64,000 nt of DNA from an uncultured Marinobacterium sp. (GCA_947501565.1 CANMWJ010000002.1:1-64000); one strand, 5' to 3'. Positions 35,247 through 45,079 are shown, counted from the stretch's first letter. Program-made: numbers and translations. Notes: generated by a model not told the origin, from the letters alone.

Positions 35247-36632
35247 GTGCTGCAGATATACAACACGCTGACAAAAGAGAAAGCCCCGTTCAAACCACTG
35301 GAAGAGGGCAAGATCAAAATGTACGTATGCGGTATTACCGTATACGATCTCTGTCACATCGGTCACGCTCGTGTAATGGTGTGTTTCGACGTGATCACCC
35401 GCTACATGCGTGCGCGTGGCTGGGATGTTGATTACGTACGCAACATCACTGACGTGGATGACAAGATCATCAAGCGCGCTGAGGAGAACGGCGAAACGGT
35501 TGATCAGCTGACCGAGCGTATGATCGCTGCGATGCACGAAGACGAAGACCGTCTGAGCGTACTGCGTCCGGATCAGGAACCACGCGCCACTGCGCATATT
35601 GGCAATATTGTCGATATGGTACAGACGCTGATCGACAAAGGTTTTGCCTACCCGGCCAGCAACGGCGACGTGTATTACCGCGTTGAGAAGTTCGAGACTT
35701 ACGGTCGTCTGACCAATAAAAACGTCGACGAGCTGCGCTCCGGTGCGCGTGTCGAGGTGGAAGATGCGAAAGAGAGCCCGCTGGACTTTGTACTGTGGAA
35801 AGCGGCGAAAGAGGGTGAGGTAAGCTGGGATTCCCCTTGGGGTAAAGGTCGTCCGGGCTGGCACATCGAGTGTTCTGCGATGTCCAAATGCTGTCTGGGC
35901 AACACCTTTGATATCCACGGTGGTGGCCCTGACCTGCCGTTCCCGCATCACGAAAACGAAATCGCACAGTCCGAAGCTGCGAACGGCGCGAAGTATGTGA
36001 ACACCTGGATGCATGCGGGTCCTGTCCGTGTGAACTCCGAAAAAATGTCCAAATCTCTGGGCAACTTCTTCACCATCCGTGACGTGCTGGAAAAATACAA
36101 CGCTGAGGTGGTCCGGTACTTCCTGTCCAGCGTACATTACCGCAGTTACATCGACTACAGCGAAGACAGCCTGAAAGAGGCGCGTAGTGCTCTGGAGCGT
36201 TTCTACCAGGCGTTGCGTGGTGTTGAGCTGAACGACGCCGCACTGGAAAACGAGTTTGATGAGCGTTTCTACGCGGCGATGGACGATGACTTTAATACGC
36301 CGAAAGCGATGGCTGTTTTGTTTGAGCTGGTAACAGAGCTGAACATTGCGAGCCGTGAAGGTAGCGAAGATGCTGGTAAGCTGGCAGCTCAGCTGAAACG
36401 CTTGGCCGGCATTCTTGGTCTGCTGCAGCAAGATCCTGATGCTTTCCTGAAAGGGGAAGATAAAGAGGGTGAGCTGAGCTCTGCTGAGATCGAAGCACTG
36501 ATCGAGCAGCGCGCGCAGGCGAAGAAAGATCGCAACTTTGCCGAAGCCGATCGGATTCGTGACGAGCTGGCGGAGCAGGGTATCATCCTGAAAGACTCCC
36601 GTGAGGGCACCACCTGGTTCAGGGAAGGTTGA
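35247..36632 (+). CDS. cysS: Cysteinyl-tRNA synthetase
   Basis: A 461-residue class I enzyme, same length as in E. coli. Zinc ligands start with YVCGITVYD (about 28); HIGH motif is [16 protein letters not shown] carries a second zinc Cys; [10 protein letters not shown] (about 267) is the ATP-binding loop; the C-terminal anticodon domain ends GTTWFREG. The GTG at 35247, six bases after GGAGAG, gives MLQIYNTL, matching the family. The frame opens 12 bases earlier at a TTG, which is less suitable. Forms a unit with glnS, ended by a strong terminator. Confidence 0.97.
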   Translation: MLQIYNTLTKEKAPFKPLEEGKIKMYVCGITVYDLCHIGHARVMVCFDVITRYMRARGWDVDYVRNITDVDDKIIKRAEENGETVDQLTERMIAAMHEDEDRLSVLRPDQEPRATAHIGNIVDMVQTLIDKGFAYPASNGDVYYRVEKFETYGRLTNKNVDELRSGARVEVEDAKESPLDFVLWKAAKEGEVSWDSPWGKGRPGWHIECSAMSKCCLGNTFDIHGGGPDLPFPHHENEIAQSEAANGAKYVNTWMHAGPVRVNSEKMSKSLGNFFTIRDVLEKYNAEVVRYFLSSVHYRSYIDYSEDSLKEARSALERFYQALRGVELNDAALENEFDERFYAAMDDDFNTPKAMAVLFELVTELNIASREGSEDAGKLAAQLKRLAGILGLLQQDPDAFLKGEDKEGELSSAEIEALIEQRAQAKKDRNFAEADRIRDELAEQGIILKDSREGTTWFREG

Positions 36633-36648
36633 TCCTCTCTACTTTTAA

Positions 36649-36680
36649 AAGGCAGTCTTTTTAGGCTGCCTTTTTTATTT
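36649..36680 (+). terminator. Terminator after cysS
   Basis: AAAAGGCAG, TCTTTTTAG loop region, CTGCCTTTTTT: 8-base stem with trailing T run. Confidence 0.8.
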
Positions 36681-36718
36681 CGGCGACGTACTCAGTTGAT
36701 ATATGAAGTAGAGCATAG

Positions 36719-37384
36719 ATGACCGAAACAACACTGATTCTGTTTTGTAAGCGACCGGCACCAGGGTTTGGTAAGCAGCGGCTCGCAGCGGAAATAGGTA
36801 CCGAGTTGGCTTTTGAGATCGCCAAAGGGCTGTTGGCGTGTGCACTGGAAGACGCTCAGCGCTGGCCCGGCCCGGTGGTTATATCGCCAAACTCTCCTGA
36901 GGAAGCGGTTTGGGCAGAGGGATTGTTGACCCGTGAATATGAAGTGGTGCCGCAAAGCGAGGGAAACCTTGGTGAGCGCATAGAGTCTATTGACCGTCAG
37001 TTGCGTCATTGTGGGCTGCATCGGCAGATCGTGATCGGATCGGATGCGCCGGAGCTGTCTATGGAATTGTTACTCGCTGCGGATCGCCTGCTGGACGAGG
37101 CTGATGTGGTATTTTCGGCGGCGGAAGATGGCGGTGTGTCTCTGATGGGGACGCGCAGCGGATGGCCCGCGTTGAAGGTGATGCCATGGAGCATCGAAAC
37201 CCTGGGGCAGGCATTGGCGACTGGGTGTGAGCGCAACCAGCAGAGCGTGGCTTGGGTCGCGGATTGTTCGGATGTAGATCGTCTGATGGATCTGCAGCGA
37301 ATTCATGACGCGTTACGTGACGATAGTCGTCCCGCGCGGCAGGCATTGCGGCGGCTTGTCGGACAGGTGCTGGGCAAGTCTTGA
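36719..37384 (+). CDS. DUF2064 / TIGR04282-type glycosyltransferase-like protein
   Basis: A 221-residue GT-A fold protein of the family labelled 'TIGR04282 arsenosugar biosynthesis glycosyltransferase'. Seen: FCKRPAPGFGKQRLAAEIG at the N-terminus (nucleotide-binding, like MobA and CofC), VVISPNSPEEA, and IGSDAPELSMELL with the Asp used for metal/nucleotide. The 'arsenosugar' label is a family name and does not prove the substrate. It opens a three-gene run with the radical SAM gene (60 bases later) and a second glycosyltransferase. Confidence 0.8.
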   Translation: MTETTLILFCKRPAPGFGKQRLAAEIGTELAFEIAKGLLACALEDAQRWPGPVVISPNSPEEAVWAEGLLTREYEVVPQSEGNLGERIESIDRQLRHCGLHRQIVIGSDAPELSMELLLAADRLLDEADVVFSAAEDGGVSLMGTRSGWPALKVMPWSIETLGQALATGCERNQQSVAWVADCSDVDRLMDLQRIHDALRDDSRPARQALRRLVGQVLGKS

Positions 37385-37444
37385 GTTAGGACTCGGCTAG
37401 GGTTGAAGTCAGGGCGCATGATGCGTTTGTATGGTGAGGTAGAG

Positions 37445-38356
37445 ATGGAGCGTATTCGTAGTAAAAACTGGTATGAAACAGCAGATGGGGCCGGGCGTGG
37501 TTATATTGAGCCCGCACAGTTGAAGGAGTTGTGGTTTCACACCGGTACCGCTTGTAATCTCAGTTGTGATTTCTGTCTGGAGGGATCGGGTCCGGGGGAT
37601 CAGCGCCTGGGTCTGGTGAGACTGGCTGATGTTGAGCCTTTCATTCTTGAAGCATTGGAGTTGGGTGTAGAGCAATTCTCCTTTACCGGGGGGGAGCCAT
37701 TCCTTGCGAAAGATCTGGTTAAAATCCTCCAGTTCGCATCAGGGCATAAACCTTGTCTGGTGTTAACAAATGGTACTGATGCGCTTCAAAAGCGTATCGA
37801 TCAACTGGATGTGCTCCAGAGTACTGAACATCCGGTTAGCTTCCGGGTCAGTCTGGATTCTCCGCTGGAGGCTGAACACGATGCGGGCCGTGGTGAGGGT
37901 AACTTTCAGCGTGCCCTTGATGGTATTCGTATGTTACAGGCGCGCGGATTTCAGGTATCTATCGCGCGACATCTGAAACCGGAAGAAGATAAAGCTACCG
38001 TCGAAAATGCCTATCGCGCGCTATTTCGTGAGCAGGGTATAAGCGACGATGTGGCCTTTGTCGCGTTTCCTGACTTCCTTCCGCCGGGTAGTAATGGCTC
38101 GGGGCCTGATATCAGTACTAACTGTATGACCCAATATCATACGGCGGAGAGTCGAGCGTCGTTTATGTGCGCGTTCAGCAAAATGGTCGTAAAGCAGGAT
38201 GGGCTGATGCGGGTATATGCCTGTACGTTGGTTGATGATGACCGCGAATACGATATGGGTGGCTCGCTGCGTGAAGCGTTGGATGCGCGTGTCAGTATGA
38301 AGCATCACCGCTGCTTCAGCTGCTTTAAATACGGTTCCAGTTGCAGCGAGATCTAA
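37445..38356 (+). CDS. Radical SAM enzyme of the glycosyltransferase cluster
   Basis: A 303-residue radical SAM protein. The [4Fe-4S] motif CNLSCDFC (CxxxCxxC, about residues 34-41) follows LWFHTGTA, and FTGGEPFL (about 84) is the SAM-binding GGE. A C-terminal group of Cys (YACTLV, CFSCFKYGSSCSE) may hold a second cluster as in SPASM-like proteins. The start ATG at 37445 follows GAGG; the open frame reaches 37403. It lacks the typical ArsS pattern, so making an arsenosugar is not supported; substrate unknown. Its stop overlaps the next gene's start (TAATG). Confidence 0.82.
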   Translation: MERIRSKNWYETADGAGRGYIEPAQLKELWFHTGTACNLSCDFCLEGSGPGDQRLGLVRLADVEPFILEALELGVEQFSFTGGEPFLAKDLVKILQFASGHKPCLVLTNGTDALQKRIDQLDVLQSTEHPVSFRVSLDSPLEAEHDAGRGEGNFQRALDGIRMLQARGFQVSIARHLKPEEDKATVENAYRALFREQGISDDVAFVAFPDFLPPGSNGSGPDISTNCMTQYHTAESRASFMCAFSKMVVKQDGLMRVYACTLVDDDREYDMGGSLREALDARVSMKHHRCFSCFKYGSSCSEI

Positions 38357-39060
38357 TGCAAGTCTCTGTGATCATTCCGGTTGGGCCGGGGGAAGCCCCC
38401 GATGCGCCGGTATTCACTCAGCTGGACCTGCTGCCGAGGGGGTGGCAGGTGATCGTCGCGCTTTGTCCTGGCAGTGAGGCATTAGAGAAGAAGCTGGATC
38501 TGCCGCGTGCCGCAGAAATAATTGTGGCGCCGACGGGGCGGGCGCAACAGATGAACGCCGCGGTTGAAAATGCTGTTGGTGAGTACCTCTGGTTTCTGCA
38601 TATCGACTCCGTGCTGACGCCTTCCGTGATTCAGGCGCTGGAGCAGGCGTTGGTAGAGGCTCCAGATACATTGCTTTGTTACCGCCTGCGTTTTGCTCAG
38701 GATGGGCAAGGTCCGATGGGCTTAAATGCTGCGGGGGCAAACCTGCGCACCCGATTACTGGGGGTGCCGTTTGGAGACCAGGGTTTTTGTCTCTCGGCTC
38801 AGCGGTTCGAAGAGGTAGGGGGATACCCGGAGTTACTGCCGTATGGCGAAGATCATGTGCTGGTGTGGTTGCTGCGTTTGAGGGATGTAAAGGTGCAGAT
38901 GCTGCCCTGTGATCTTGAGACCAGTGCGCGTAAATACCGCAGCAGGGGCTGGTTGAGCTTAACGCTGCGTTATCAGTGGTATTGGCTTCGACAGGCGGCA
39001 CCCTATGCGGGCCGCCTGTTGATGCGCAGATTAAAACGCTTGGCAGGGTTTAAGGCTTGA
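38356..39060 (+). CDS. TIGR04283-type glycosyltransferase (family 2 fold)
   Basis: A 234-residue GT2-like protein. VSVIIPVGPGE begins the nucleotide-binding strand, TGRAQQMNAAVENAVGEYLWFLHIDSVL contains the family-typical GRAxQMNxG region and the DxD-like HID, and FGDQGFCLSAQRFEEVGGYPE matches the acceptor side. Usually the DxD reads HAD or HLD, so Ile here is a mild change. The ATG at 38356 overlaps the preceding stop, giving translational coupling. It ends seven bases before the oppositely oriented flavin-reductase gene. Confidence 0.82.
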   Translation: MQVSVIIPVGPGEAPDAPVFTQLDLLPRGWQVIVALCPGSEALEKKLDLPRAAEIIVAPTGRAQQMNAAVENAVGEYLWFLHIDSVLTPSVIQALEQALVEAPDTLLCYRLRFAQDGQGPMGLNAAGANLRTRLLGVPFGDQGFCLSAQRFEEVGGYPELLPYGEDHVLVWLLRLRDVKVQMLPCDLETSARKYRSRGWLSLTLRYQWYWLRQAAPYAGRLLMRRLKRLAGFKA

Positions 39061-39067
39061 GACCGGA

Positions 39068-41266
39068 TTATTTACCCGGCGTTTTGTCCTCTGTCGTCTG
39101 TGAGGCAGGAGCTTCCTGCTTCTCACCTCGACGCCAACGGTGATACTTCTCCACCCATTTCAAGAGTTTCTCAGGCGCATGTGCGCGTTTCCATTCTCCT
39201 GCTGCAAACTTGTTGGCTTCAGGGAAGGTTGGGTATGCGTGGATCGTGCCTAGAATCTTGTTTAAGCCCAAGCCGTGTCGCATCGCCAGGGCAAACTCAG
39301 CCAGCATATCGGACGCGTGGGAGCCCACCAAGGTGACACCCAGAATGCGATCCTTACCCGGTGCTGTAAGCACTTTAACCATTCCATAATCCGCAGAGTC
39401 GGTGATTGCGCGATCTAGATCCGACAGGTCGTAACGCGTTACTTCGTAGCTGATCCCTTTTGCGCTCGCTTCTTTCTCATTCAGGCCGATACGGGCCACT
39501 TCGGGGGAGGTGTAGGTCGTAAAAGGGATAAAGCGGTGGTCCACTGCGAATTTCTTCACGTTGCCGAATAATGCGTTGACCGCGGCATACCATGCCTGAT
39601 GTCCGGCAGCATGGGTAAACTGGTGGGGGCCTACCAGATCGCCACAGGCGAGAATGTTCGGGCAGCGGGTCTGCAGGAAGCGGTCAACGTCAAGCAGATC
39701 CCTGTTCTGGGTGTCGATTCCGAGCTGCTCGAGGCCAAGTCCCTCAAGGTTAGCGGTGCGTCCGGTGGCGACCAGAAGGCGGTCGAAGCCGATCACAACC
39801 TGCTGGCCGTTGTTGTCAGCTACCAGTTCGTAGCCCTGATCGGTGGTGCGGAACTCGACCGGTTTATGCTGATGGCGGATGTTGATGCCTTCGTTGCTCA
39901 GTTTGTCCGCGACCAGCGCTGCTGCATCCGCATCTTCACGCGAGAGAATCTGGTTGCCGCGCAGTACCATAGTCACCTGGCTGCCGAACTGATTGAAACA
40001 TTGACCCAGCTCGCAGGCGATCGCGCCAGCACCAAGGATCAGCAGGCGCTGGGGCAGCTCATTGAGTTCCCATAGGGTATCGGATGTGAGCGGATTTACT
40101 GCTTCAATGCCCGGGATGGAAGGGATCTTAGGGCGTCCGCCGGTAGCCAGTACGATATTGGGTGCGCTCAAGCGTTGTCCGTCTACTTCGACCTCCCAGG
40201 GGGATACGAGCTTCGCGCTTCCGGAGACGCACTCTACGCCCAGTTTCTCATAGCGCTCTACTGAGTCATGAGGTTCGATCTTTTTAATCTTCTCCTGAAC
40301 GCGCTGCATGATGTCGCTGAATTCGAACTCGACATCTGTGTTTCTTATACCGAGTTCGCTGGCATTGCGGCTGTCAGCTAGAAAGCGGCTGGTGCGAATC
40401 AGTGCCTTAGACGGCACGCAGCCTGTATTAAGGCAGTCTCCGCCCATCTTGTGCTTCTCAATTAGGGTGACTTTGGCTTTTACCGCAGCTGCGATGTAGG
40501 CCGTTACCAAGCCGCCTGCGCCAGCTCCGATCACGATCAGGTTGCGGTCAAACTGGGTAGGTTTGCTGAACTTGCTGTAGATCCGCTTTCGCTGAGCGAT
40601 CTTGATGCCGAACCGGGCGATCCAGGGGAATATGCCAAGCAGCGCCAGAGATCCGAGCAGGGCGGGCGAGAGAATGTCCTGGGTGCTCTCAAGTGCCGCC
40701 AGTTGGGTGCCGGCGTTTACGTAGATGATGGTGGCGGGCAGCATGCCAAGCTGGCTCACCCAGAAGTAGGTGCGCACTGGCATCTTAGTGATACCCATTA
40801 CCAGGTTGATGGCAAAAAACGGAAACAGGGGGATGAGGCGAAGTGTCAGCAGGTAAAAAATGCCGTCGCGCTCGATTCCGCTATTGATAGGGTCCAGCAG
40901 TCGTGAAAAGCGGCGGCTGACGAAGCCGCGTGCCAGGTAACGGGCAGCCAGACACGCGAGCGTAGCGCCCAGTGTGCTGGCAAAAGAGACAACTACCGAA
41001 CCAATCAGTGTGCCAAAAAGGGCGCCGCCCAGCAGTGTGAGTACGGCCGCGCCGGGCAGCGAGAGGCCTGTAGAGATTACATATACGGCAAAGTAAATGC
41101 CGATACTCAGCCAAAGGTTTTGGCTGACATATTCCGCCAGCGTGGCTTGCTGGGTTTTGATGTAGGCGAAATCGAAAAAACGCCCCAGATCGAAGAGAAA
41201 AAAGCTGGCGACAAGCAGGGCGATGATGCCCAGTAGAATCCCTTTTTTACCGATCTTCATGCTCAC
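39068..41266 (-). CDS. Fusion of a VTT/TVP38 membrane domain with a mercuric-reductase-like flavin disulfide reductase
   Basis: A 732-residue two-part protein. Residues 1-235: about five hydrophobic helices and the VTT (SNARE-associated/DedA-like) signature (GAALFGTLIGSVVVSFASTLGATLACLAARYLARGF). Residues about 240-715: class I pyridine-nucleotide disulfide reductase with FAD loop VIGAGAGGLVTAY, redox-active pair in GGDCLNTGCVPSKALI, NAD(P) loop ILGAGAIACELGQ, second FAD motif LACGDLVG and C-terminal HAYPTFPEA (catalytic His-Glu). It lacks the vicinal C-terminal Cys pair of true MerA, so mercury reduction is unlikely. Electron acceptor unknown; a membrane-anchored thiol or metalloid oxidoreductase is possible. 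Confidence 0.88.
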   Translation of the reverse strand: MSMKIGKKGILLGIIALLVASFFLFDLGRFFDFAYIKTQQATLAEYVSQNLWLSIGIYFAVYVISTGLSLPGAAVLTLLGGALFGTLIGSVVVSFASTLGATLACLAARYLARGFVSRRFSRLLDPINSGIERDGIFYLLTLRLIPLFPFFAINLVMGITKMPVRTYFWVSQLGMLPATIIYVNAGTQLAALESTQDILSPALLGSLALLGIFPWIARFGIKIAQRKRIYSKFSKPTQFDRNLIVIGAGAGGLVTAYIAAAVKAKVTLIEKHKMGGDCLNTGCVPSKALIRTSRFLADSRNASELGIRNTDVEFEFSDIMQRVQEKIKKIEPHDSVERYEKLGVECVSGSAKLVSPWEVEVDGQRLSAPNIVLATGGRPKIPSIPGIEAVNPLTSDTLWELNELPQRLLILGAGAIACELGQCFNQFGSQVTMVLRGNQILSREDADAAALVADKLSNEGINIRHQHKPVEFRTTDQGYELVADNNGQQVVIGFDRLLVATGRTANLEGLGLEQLGIDTQNRDLLDVDRFLQTRCPNILACGDLVGPHQFTHAAGHQAWYAAVNALFGNVKKFAVDHRFIPFTTYTSPEVARIGLNEKEASAKGISYEVTRYDLSDLDRAITDSADYGMVKVLTAPGKDRILGVTLVGSHASDMLAEFALAMRHGLGLNKILGTIHAYPTFPEANKFAAGEWKRAHAPEKLLKWVEKYHRWRRGEKQEAPASQTTEDKTPGK

Positions 41267-41329
41267 CTCTGATAGCTGACAGCAAAGTAAGCCTTAGCAT
41301 ATCGCTTTGTGAGGTTATGTATAAGGGGA

Positions 41330-43657
41330 TTACTGTGGGCAATCCTCGGTAGTTGCGTCCTGTGTAGTGGCAACTGAGATCTGGTTCTTGCCCTGCTTTT
41401 TGGCGGCGTACATGGCCTGATCCGCTTCGTGGATCAGAAGGTTGATGTTGCTGCCCTGGAGCGGATAGACCGAGATCCCGATGCTGGCGCTGACTGAGAG
41501 CTCAATGTCATCGATAGTGACAGGTGCTGCGATCATCTGCATCAGCCGTTCTGCCAGCAGAGTGGCTTCGTCGCAGCGGGCGAGATCGTCCGCCAGGACG
41601 AGGAACTCATCGCCGCCGATGCGGGCAACCATGTCGGATGGGCGCAGGGCTGCAGACAGCTTGTCAGACAGGGCAACCAGGAGTTTGTCACCCAGCAAGT
41701 GGCCATAGGTGTCATTGATCGGTTTGAAATCATCCAGATCGATAAACAGGATGGCGAAGAAGCTGCCGGACTGCTGCGCGCGGTTTAGCGCTTTCTCTGC
41801 CCGTGCTTCAAAGTGAATGCGGTTTGGTAGCTTGGTCAGGTTGTCATGCAGCGCCTGGAAGCGGATCGTGTCGAAAGTCCGCTTCTGCTCGGTGATATCG
41901 CTCATGATGCAGACGAAGTGGCTGATGTCGCCCTCTTTGTCATAGACCGCTGAGATGTTGGTCTTCTGTATATAGACCTCGCCGCTGCGCTTGCGATTTG
42001 CCAGTTCCCCAATCCATTGTCCCGAGTGGAGCAGGGAGCGCCAAAGTTGCTTATAGAACAGGTTGTCGTGGTGGCCTGATTTCAGCAGGCTCGTTTTCTG
42101 TCCGATGATATGTTTATCGTTGTAGCCGGTAAGCGCGGTGAAAGCCGGGTTGGTAAGAATAATACGGGCATCACGGTCGGTGACCATGATCGCCTCGGTG
42201 GTGTGTTCGAGTACCTTTTTGGCAATTTTTGCTTCGTTACGACGGTCCTTCAGGTGGGTAATATCCCGGAACATCAGCTGAATCGCTATATCGCCGTCGT
42301 AGGTGGTGCGCGAAAGGCTCAGCTCGGCCTCGAAGCTGCTGCCATCAAGTCGAATGAGGGGTTCCTCAATTGGCGCAAGCCGTTCGTCATGGCTAGTTTC
42401 CATCTGCAGTAGCAGGGTTGCAGCAGCCTTTTTCAGATCTGGATGGGCGATATCCAGTACATCCCGCCCCACCAGCTGCTCAACGCTTTCTGCGGCGAGA
42501 AGGCTGAGAGCGGAGCTGTTGGCAAGAATGATTTTGTTGTTCACGCACAGCAGGACCGCTTCCGGCGAACTTTCAAAAAGAGTCTGATAGCGGTTATGGC
42601 TGTCACGCGAGCGGCGCATCATGGTGTCCGCCAGTTTCAACGCCCGGTCGCGTCCGCCTAAGAGCAGGAAGCAGGCCAGCGCAGTCAGTACGCTGATAAC
42701 GCTGCCGCCGGTCAGGGTTGGCAGATCGTAACGGGAGGCTGCTGTAATCAGGGTAGGGCTGGGCAGCGGCGTAAACAGCAGGTCGATCTTCTGTTCAGAG
42801 ATTGTCAGTGTCTGCTTTACCTGAATTGGCTTATGGCGGTTGTTGTCCAGGCTGTCGCGGTGGCTGTCGAAGAGCGGTGATAATCCTACGCGCGCATCGA
42901 TAACCTGAATCTGCATAGGTTGGTGTAGATTGGCCTGCGTTTCTTCGATCAGCATGCTGAGGCTGAAGCCGATAGTGATCCAGCCGTGAAATACCGTGGC
43001 GTAGGCGTCATCCGGATCAGGGCTTTCGACCGGTAGAAGCAGGAGGTAATCGAGCGAGTTTGGCTTTGTCGGTATTAATGAGATGGGGTCAGACAACGCA
43101 AATGAGCTGCTGTTGCGCGCACGTTCCGCTGCAAAGCGGCGGTTTGGCTCAGAGCCGATATCGAAGCCTCGTATCCTGCCTGCCACCGATTGAGGTGCTG
43201 CCTGCATTACGATGAAGAAGTTGTCTTCCGCGCTGTCCGGGAAGATGTAGAAGTCGGGGCCGTATTTCTGACGTTGCTGCTCTACGAAGAGGTCGACGTT
43301 GTTGCGTTCGACATATTGGGTGTAGGTGATGCCGATGATGCCGTTCTCATCGTAATTGATGTCGGCCGCTCTGAAATATGCCGGCCAGCTACTATCGATC
43401 TGATGGAGGCTTTTAAGCACAAAACCACGGGTGGTGTTCAGCAGCAGGGGATAACGATTGAGCTTCTCCTGAATCAGGAGTGTGGTCTGGTTAGTCTGGG
43501 CCTGAAAGCGGGCTTCGAACTCGGCGCGTTGCTTTAATGCGGTCTGGGTGCTGGCGTAAAAGCTCGTAAGCAGGGAGACAAGCAAAATGACACTGGGTAT
43601 CAGGTATAACACCCACTTTTTTCGTCGAGTTTCTTTTACTTCCATAACTACAACCAA
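41330..43657 (-). CDS. Membrane diguanylate cyclase: CHASE-PAS-PAS-GGDEF
   Basis: A 775-residue c-di-GMP synthase. Transmembrane helix (about 15-35), periplasmic CHASE domain (about 80-230; GFDIGSEPNRRFAAERAR), second helix (about 312-333), PAS 1 (about 355-455), PAS 2 (about 480-590; VTDRDARIILTNPAFTALTGYN) and GGDEF domain (about 600-765). The active site is intact (ARIGGDEFLVL, about 684) and the inhibitory site RPSD sits exactly five residues before GGDEF, so product feedback is expected. No EAL domain. Starts at TTG 43657, with AGGGA seven bases upstream; an ATG at 43645 is the alternative. Signal unknown. Confidence 0.92.
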   Translation of the reverse strand: MVVVMEVKETRRKKWVLYLIPSVILLVSLLTSFYASTQTALKQRAEFEARFQAQTNQTTLLIQEKLNRYPLLLNTTRGFVLKSLHQIDSSWPAYFRAADINYDENGIIGITYTQYVERNNVDLFVEQQRQKYGPDFYIFPDSAEDNFFIVMQAAPQSVAGRIRGFDIGSEPNRRFAAERARNSSSFALSDPISLIPTKPNSLDYLLLLPVESPDPDDAYATVFHGWITIGFSLSMLIEETQANLHQPMQIQVIDARVGLSPLFDSHRDSLDNNRHKPIQVKQTLTISEQKIDLLFTPLPSPTLITAASRYDLPTLTGGSVISVLTALACFLLLGGRDRALKLADTMMRRSRDSHNRYQTLFESSPEAVLLCVNNKIILANSSALSLLAAESVEQLVGRDVLDIAHPDLKKAAATLLLQMETSHDERLAPIEEPLIRLDGSSFEAELSLSRTTYDGDIAIQLMFRDITHLKDRRNEAKIAKKVLEHTTEAIMVTDRDARIILTNPAFTALTGYNDKHIIGQKTSLLKSGHHDNLFYKQLWRSLLHSGQWIGELANRKRSGEVYIQKTNISAVYDKEGDISHFVCIMSDITEQKRTFDTIRFQALHDNLTKLPNRIHFEARAEKALNRAQQSGSFFAILFIDLDDFKPINDTYGHLLGDKLLVALSDKLSAALRPSDMVARIGGDEFLVLADDLARCDEATLLAERLMQMIAAPVTIDDIELSVSASIGISVYPLQGSNINLLIHEADQAMYAAKKQGKNQISVATTQDATTEDCPQ

Positions 43658-43785
43658 ATTTCCCTGCGCGACAATCGATACAACATGGATATGTCCTGCG
43701 CTCTATGGTCCATTGTTTTCCGGTGCTTGTCGACTCTGGAGGTCGGTGCGGATATCTTTAGCAAGATAGAGGGGCAGGAGAGAGT

Positions 43786-43807
43786 CGCCAGCCTGGTGAG
43801 GCTGGCG
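43786..43807 (-). other. Hairpin just past folD
   Basis: CGCCAGCC, TGGTGA, GGCTGGCG: perfect 8-bp stem 13 bases after the folD stop. Without a T tract on the folD strand it may be an RNA-end stem rather than a terminator. Confidence 0.45.
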
Positions 43808-43819
43808 ATCAACAGCAGC

Positions 43820-44671
43820 TTAGTCCAGCGTGTTAGCTGCTTCGAGCGTATTTTCCATCAGTGTTGCTACGGTCATTGGACCGACGCCACCTGGAACCGG
43901 TGTGATCCAGCCCGCGCGCTCTGCCGCGATCTCGTACTCTACATCACCTACCAGACGGCCATCTTCCAGGCGGTTAATACCAACATCGATAACGATGGCG
44001 CCTTCCTTGATCCACTCGCCTTTAACCAGGCCTGGGATGCCAACACCCACAACAACGATATCCGCGCGTTTAACGTGTCCCGGCAGGTCGCGTGTAAAGC
44101 GGTGTGTGGTGGTAACGGTGCAGCCTGCGAGCAGCAGTTCGAGAGTCATCGGACGACCAACAATGTTAGACGCACCTACTACAACAGCTTCCTGACCGTG
44201 CATGTCGACACCGGTGGTTTCCAGAAGGGTCATGACGCCTTTCGGTGTGCATGGACGCAATACAGGCATACGCTGAGCCAGGCGTCCCAGGTTGAATGCG
44301 TGGAAACCGTCAACGTCTTTATCAGGGCGGATGCGCTCCAGCAGTTCATTGCCATCAAGATGATCCGGGAGAGGAAGCTGCAGCAGAATGCCATGAACGC
44401 TAGTGTCGCCGTTCAGCTCATCAACCAGGGCTTCAAGTTGTTCCTGGGTTGTTTCGGCTGGGAGGTCGTAGGAGCGGGAATCGATACCTACTTCTTTGCA
44501 CGCATTCTTCTTATTACGCACATATACCTGAGAGGCTGGATCGGAGCCAACCAGAATAACCGCCAGGCATGGGGCTTTCTTTCCTTCGTTGATACGCTGC
44601 TGAATACCTTCAGCGACCTTGCGACGTACATCAGCGGCAATCTGTTTGCCGTCTATTGTTTTTGCGCTCAT
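43820..44671 (-). CDS. folD: Methylenetetrahydrofolate dehydrogenase / cyclohydrolase
   Basis: A 283-residue bifunctional FolD that interconverts 5,10-methylene-, methenyl- and 10-formyl-tetrahydrofolate with NADP. The catalytic Tyr and Lys are in [14 protein letters not shown] (about 52-65), [10 protein letters not shown] is the folate site, and [13 protein letters not shown] (about 165-177) binds NADP. The C-terminal [14 protein letters not shown] is intact. It is divergent from the tRNA cluster. Confidence 0.97.
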   Translation of the reverse strand: MSAKTIDGKQIAADVRRKVAEGIQQRINEGKKAPCLAVILVGSDPASQVYVRNKKNACKEVGIDSRSYDLPAETTQEQLEALVDELNGDTSVHGILLQLPLPDHLDGNELLERIRPDKDVDGFHAFNLGRLAQRMPVLRPCTPKGVMTLLETTGVDMHGQEAVVVGASNIVGRPMTLELLLAGCTVTTTHRFTRDLPGHVKRADIVVVGVGIPGLVKGEWIKEGAIVIDVGINRLEDGRLVGDVEYEIAAERAGWITPVPGGVGPMTVATLMENTLEAANTLD

Positions 44672-44853
44672 TTTACGGATGCTGTCCTATCTACGAATTT
44701 TTTCTGGCGCAAATTCTCTCATGGTTGACTGTCAGGGCCAAGCGTAAACGCGGGTTAGGCAGCGTTCTTCAATAAGAAGAGGGCGTGTTTGGTTATTTCC
44801 TGAACGGTATTCTGGCCTAACCTATTTATTTCATTAATTTTTTTAAAAAGGTG

Positions 44854-44880
44854 TTGACGAGCAAAAATCGGCTCTATAAT
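44854..44880 (+). promoter_or_regulatory. Strong promoter of the tRNA cluster
   Basis: TTGACG and TATAAT separated by 15 bases, preceded by an A/T-rich stretch (UP-element-like, 44820-44850). The spacing is shorter than the optimal 17, which often goes with supercoiling or stringent control in stable-RNA promoters. A hairpin AACACTGC/GCAGTGTT (44912-44931) lies in the leader, perhaps a processing site. Confidence 0.75.
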
Positions 44881-44962
44881 ATTCGCACCACCTTGAACGG
44901 GGTGCTTCAAAAACACTGCTTAGGCAGTGTTGGTCGGGGCATTTTTAAGGTCGGGCAACAAG

Positions 44963-45039
44963 GCGCCCGTAGCTCAACCGGATAGAGCAACGGCCTTCTA
45001 AGCCGTAGGCTGCAGGTTCGAGTCCTGCCGGGCGTGCCA
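44963..45039 (+). tRNA. tRNA-Arg (anticodon TCT)
   Basis: A 77-base cloverleaf. Acceptor arm GCGCCCG pairs with CGGGCGT (first pair G-T wobble), anticodon loop CTTCTAA gives TCT, T-arm contains GGTTCGAGTCC, and CCA is encoded. First of five tRNAs from the promoter at 44854. Confidence 0.93.
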
Positions 45040-45079
45040 GGTTGTTAAATGCGGTTGTTGCCTTGATGATAGAGATATG

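Noticed and set aside
37445-38356. Assignment of the radical SAM gene as ArsS (arsenosugar biosynthesis)
   Set aside because: The neighbours carry 'arsenosugar' family names, but the cluster-binding region and C-terminal Cys pattern do not match ArsS as I know it, and no arsM or arsR is nearby.
39068-41266. Mercuric reductase
   Set aside because: The redox motif fits, but the C-terminal vicinal cysteines and an N-terminal metal-binding domain are absent.
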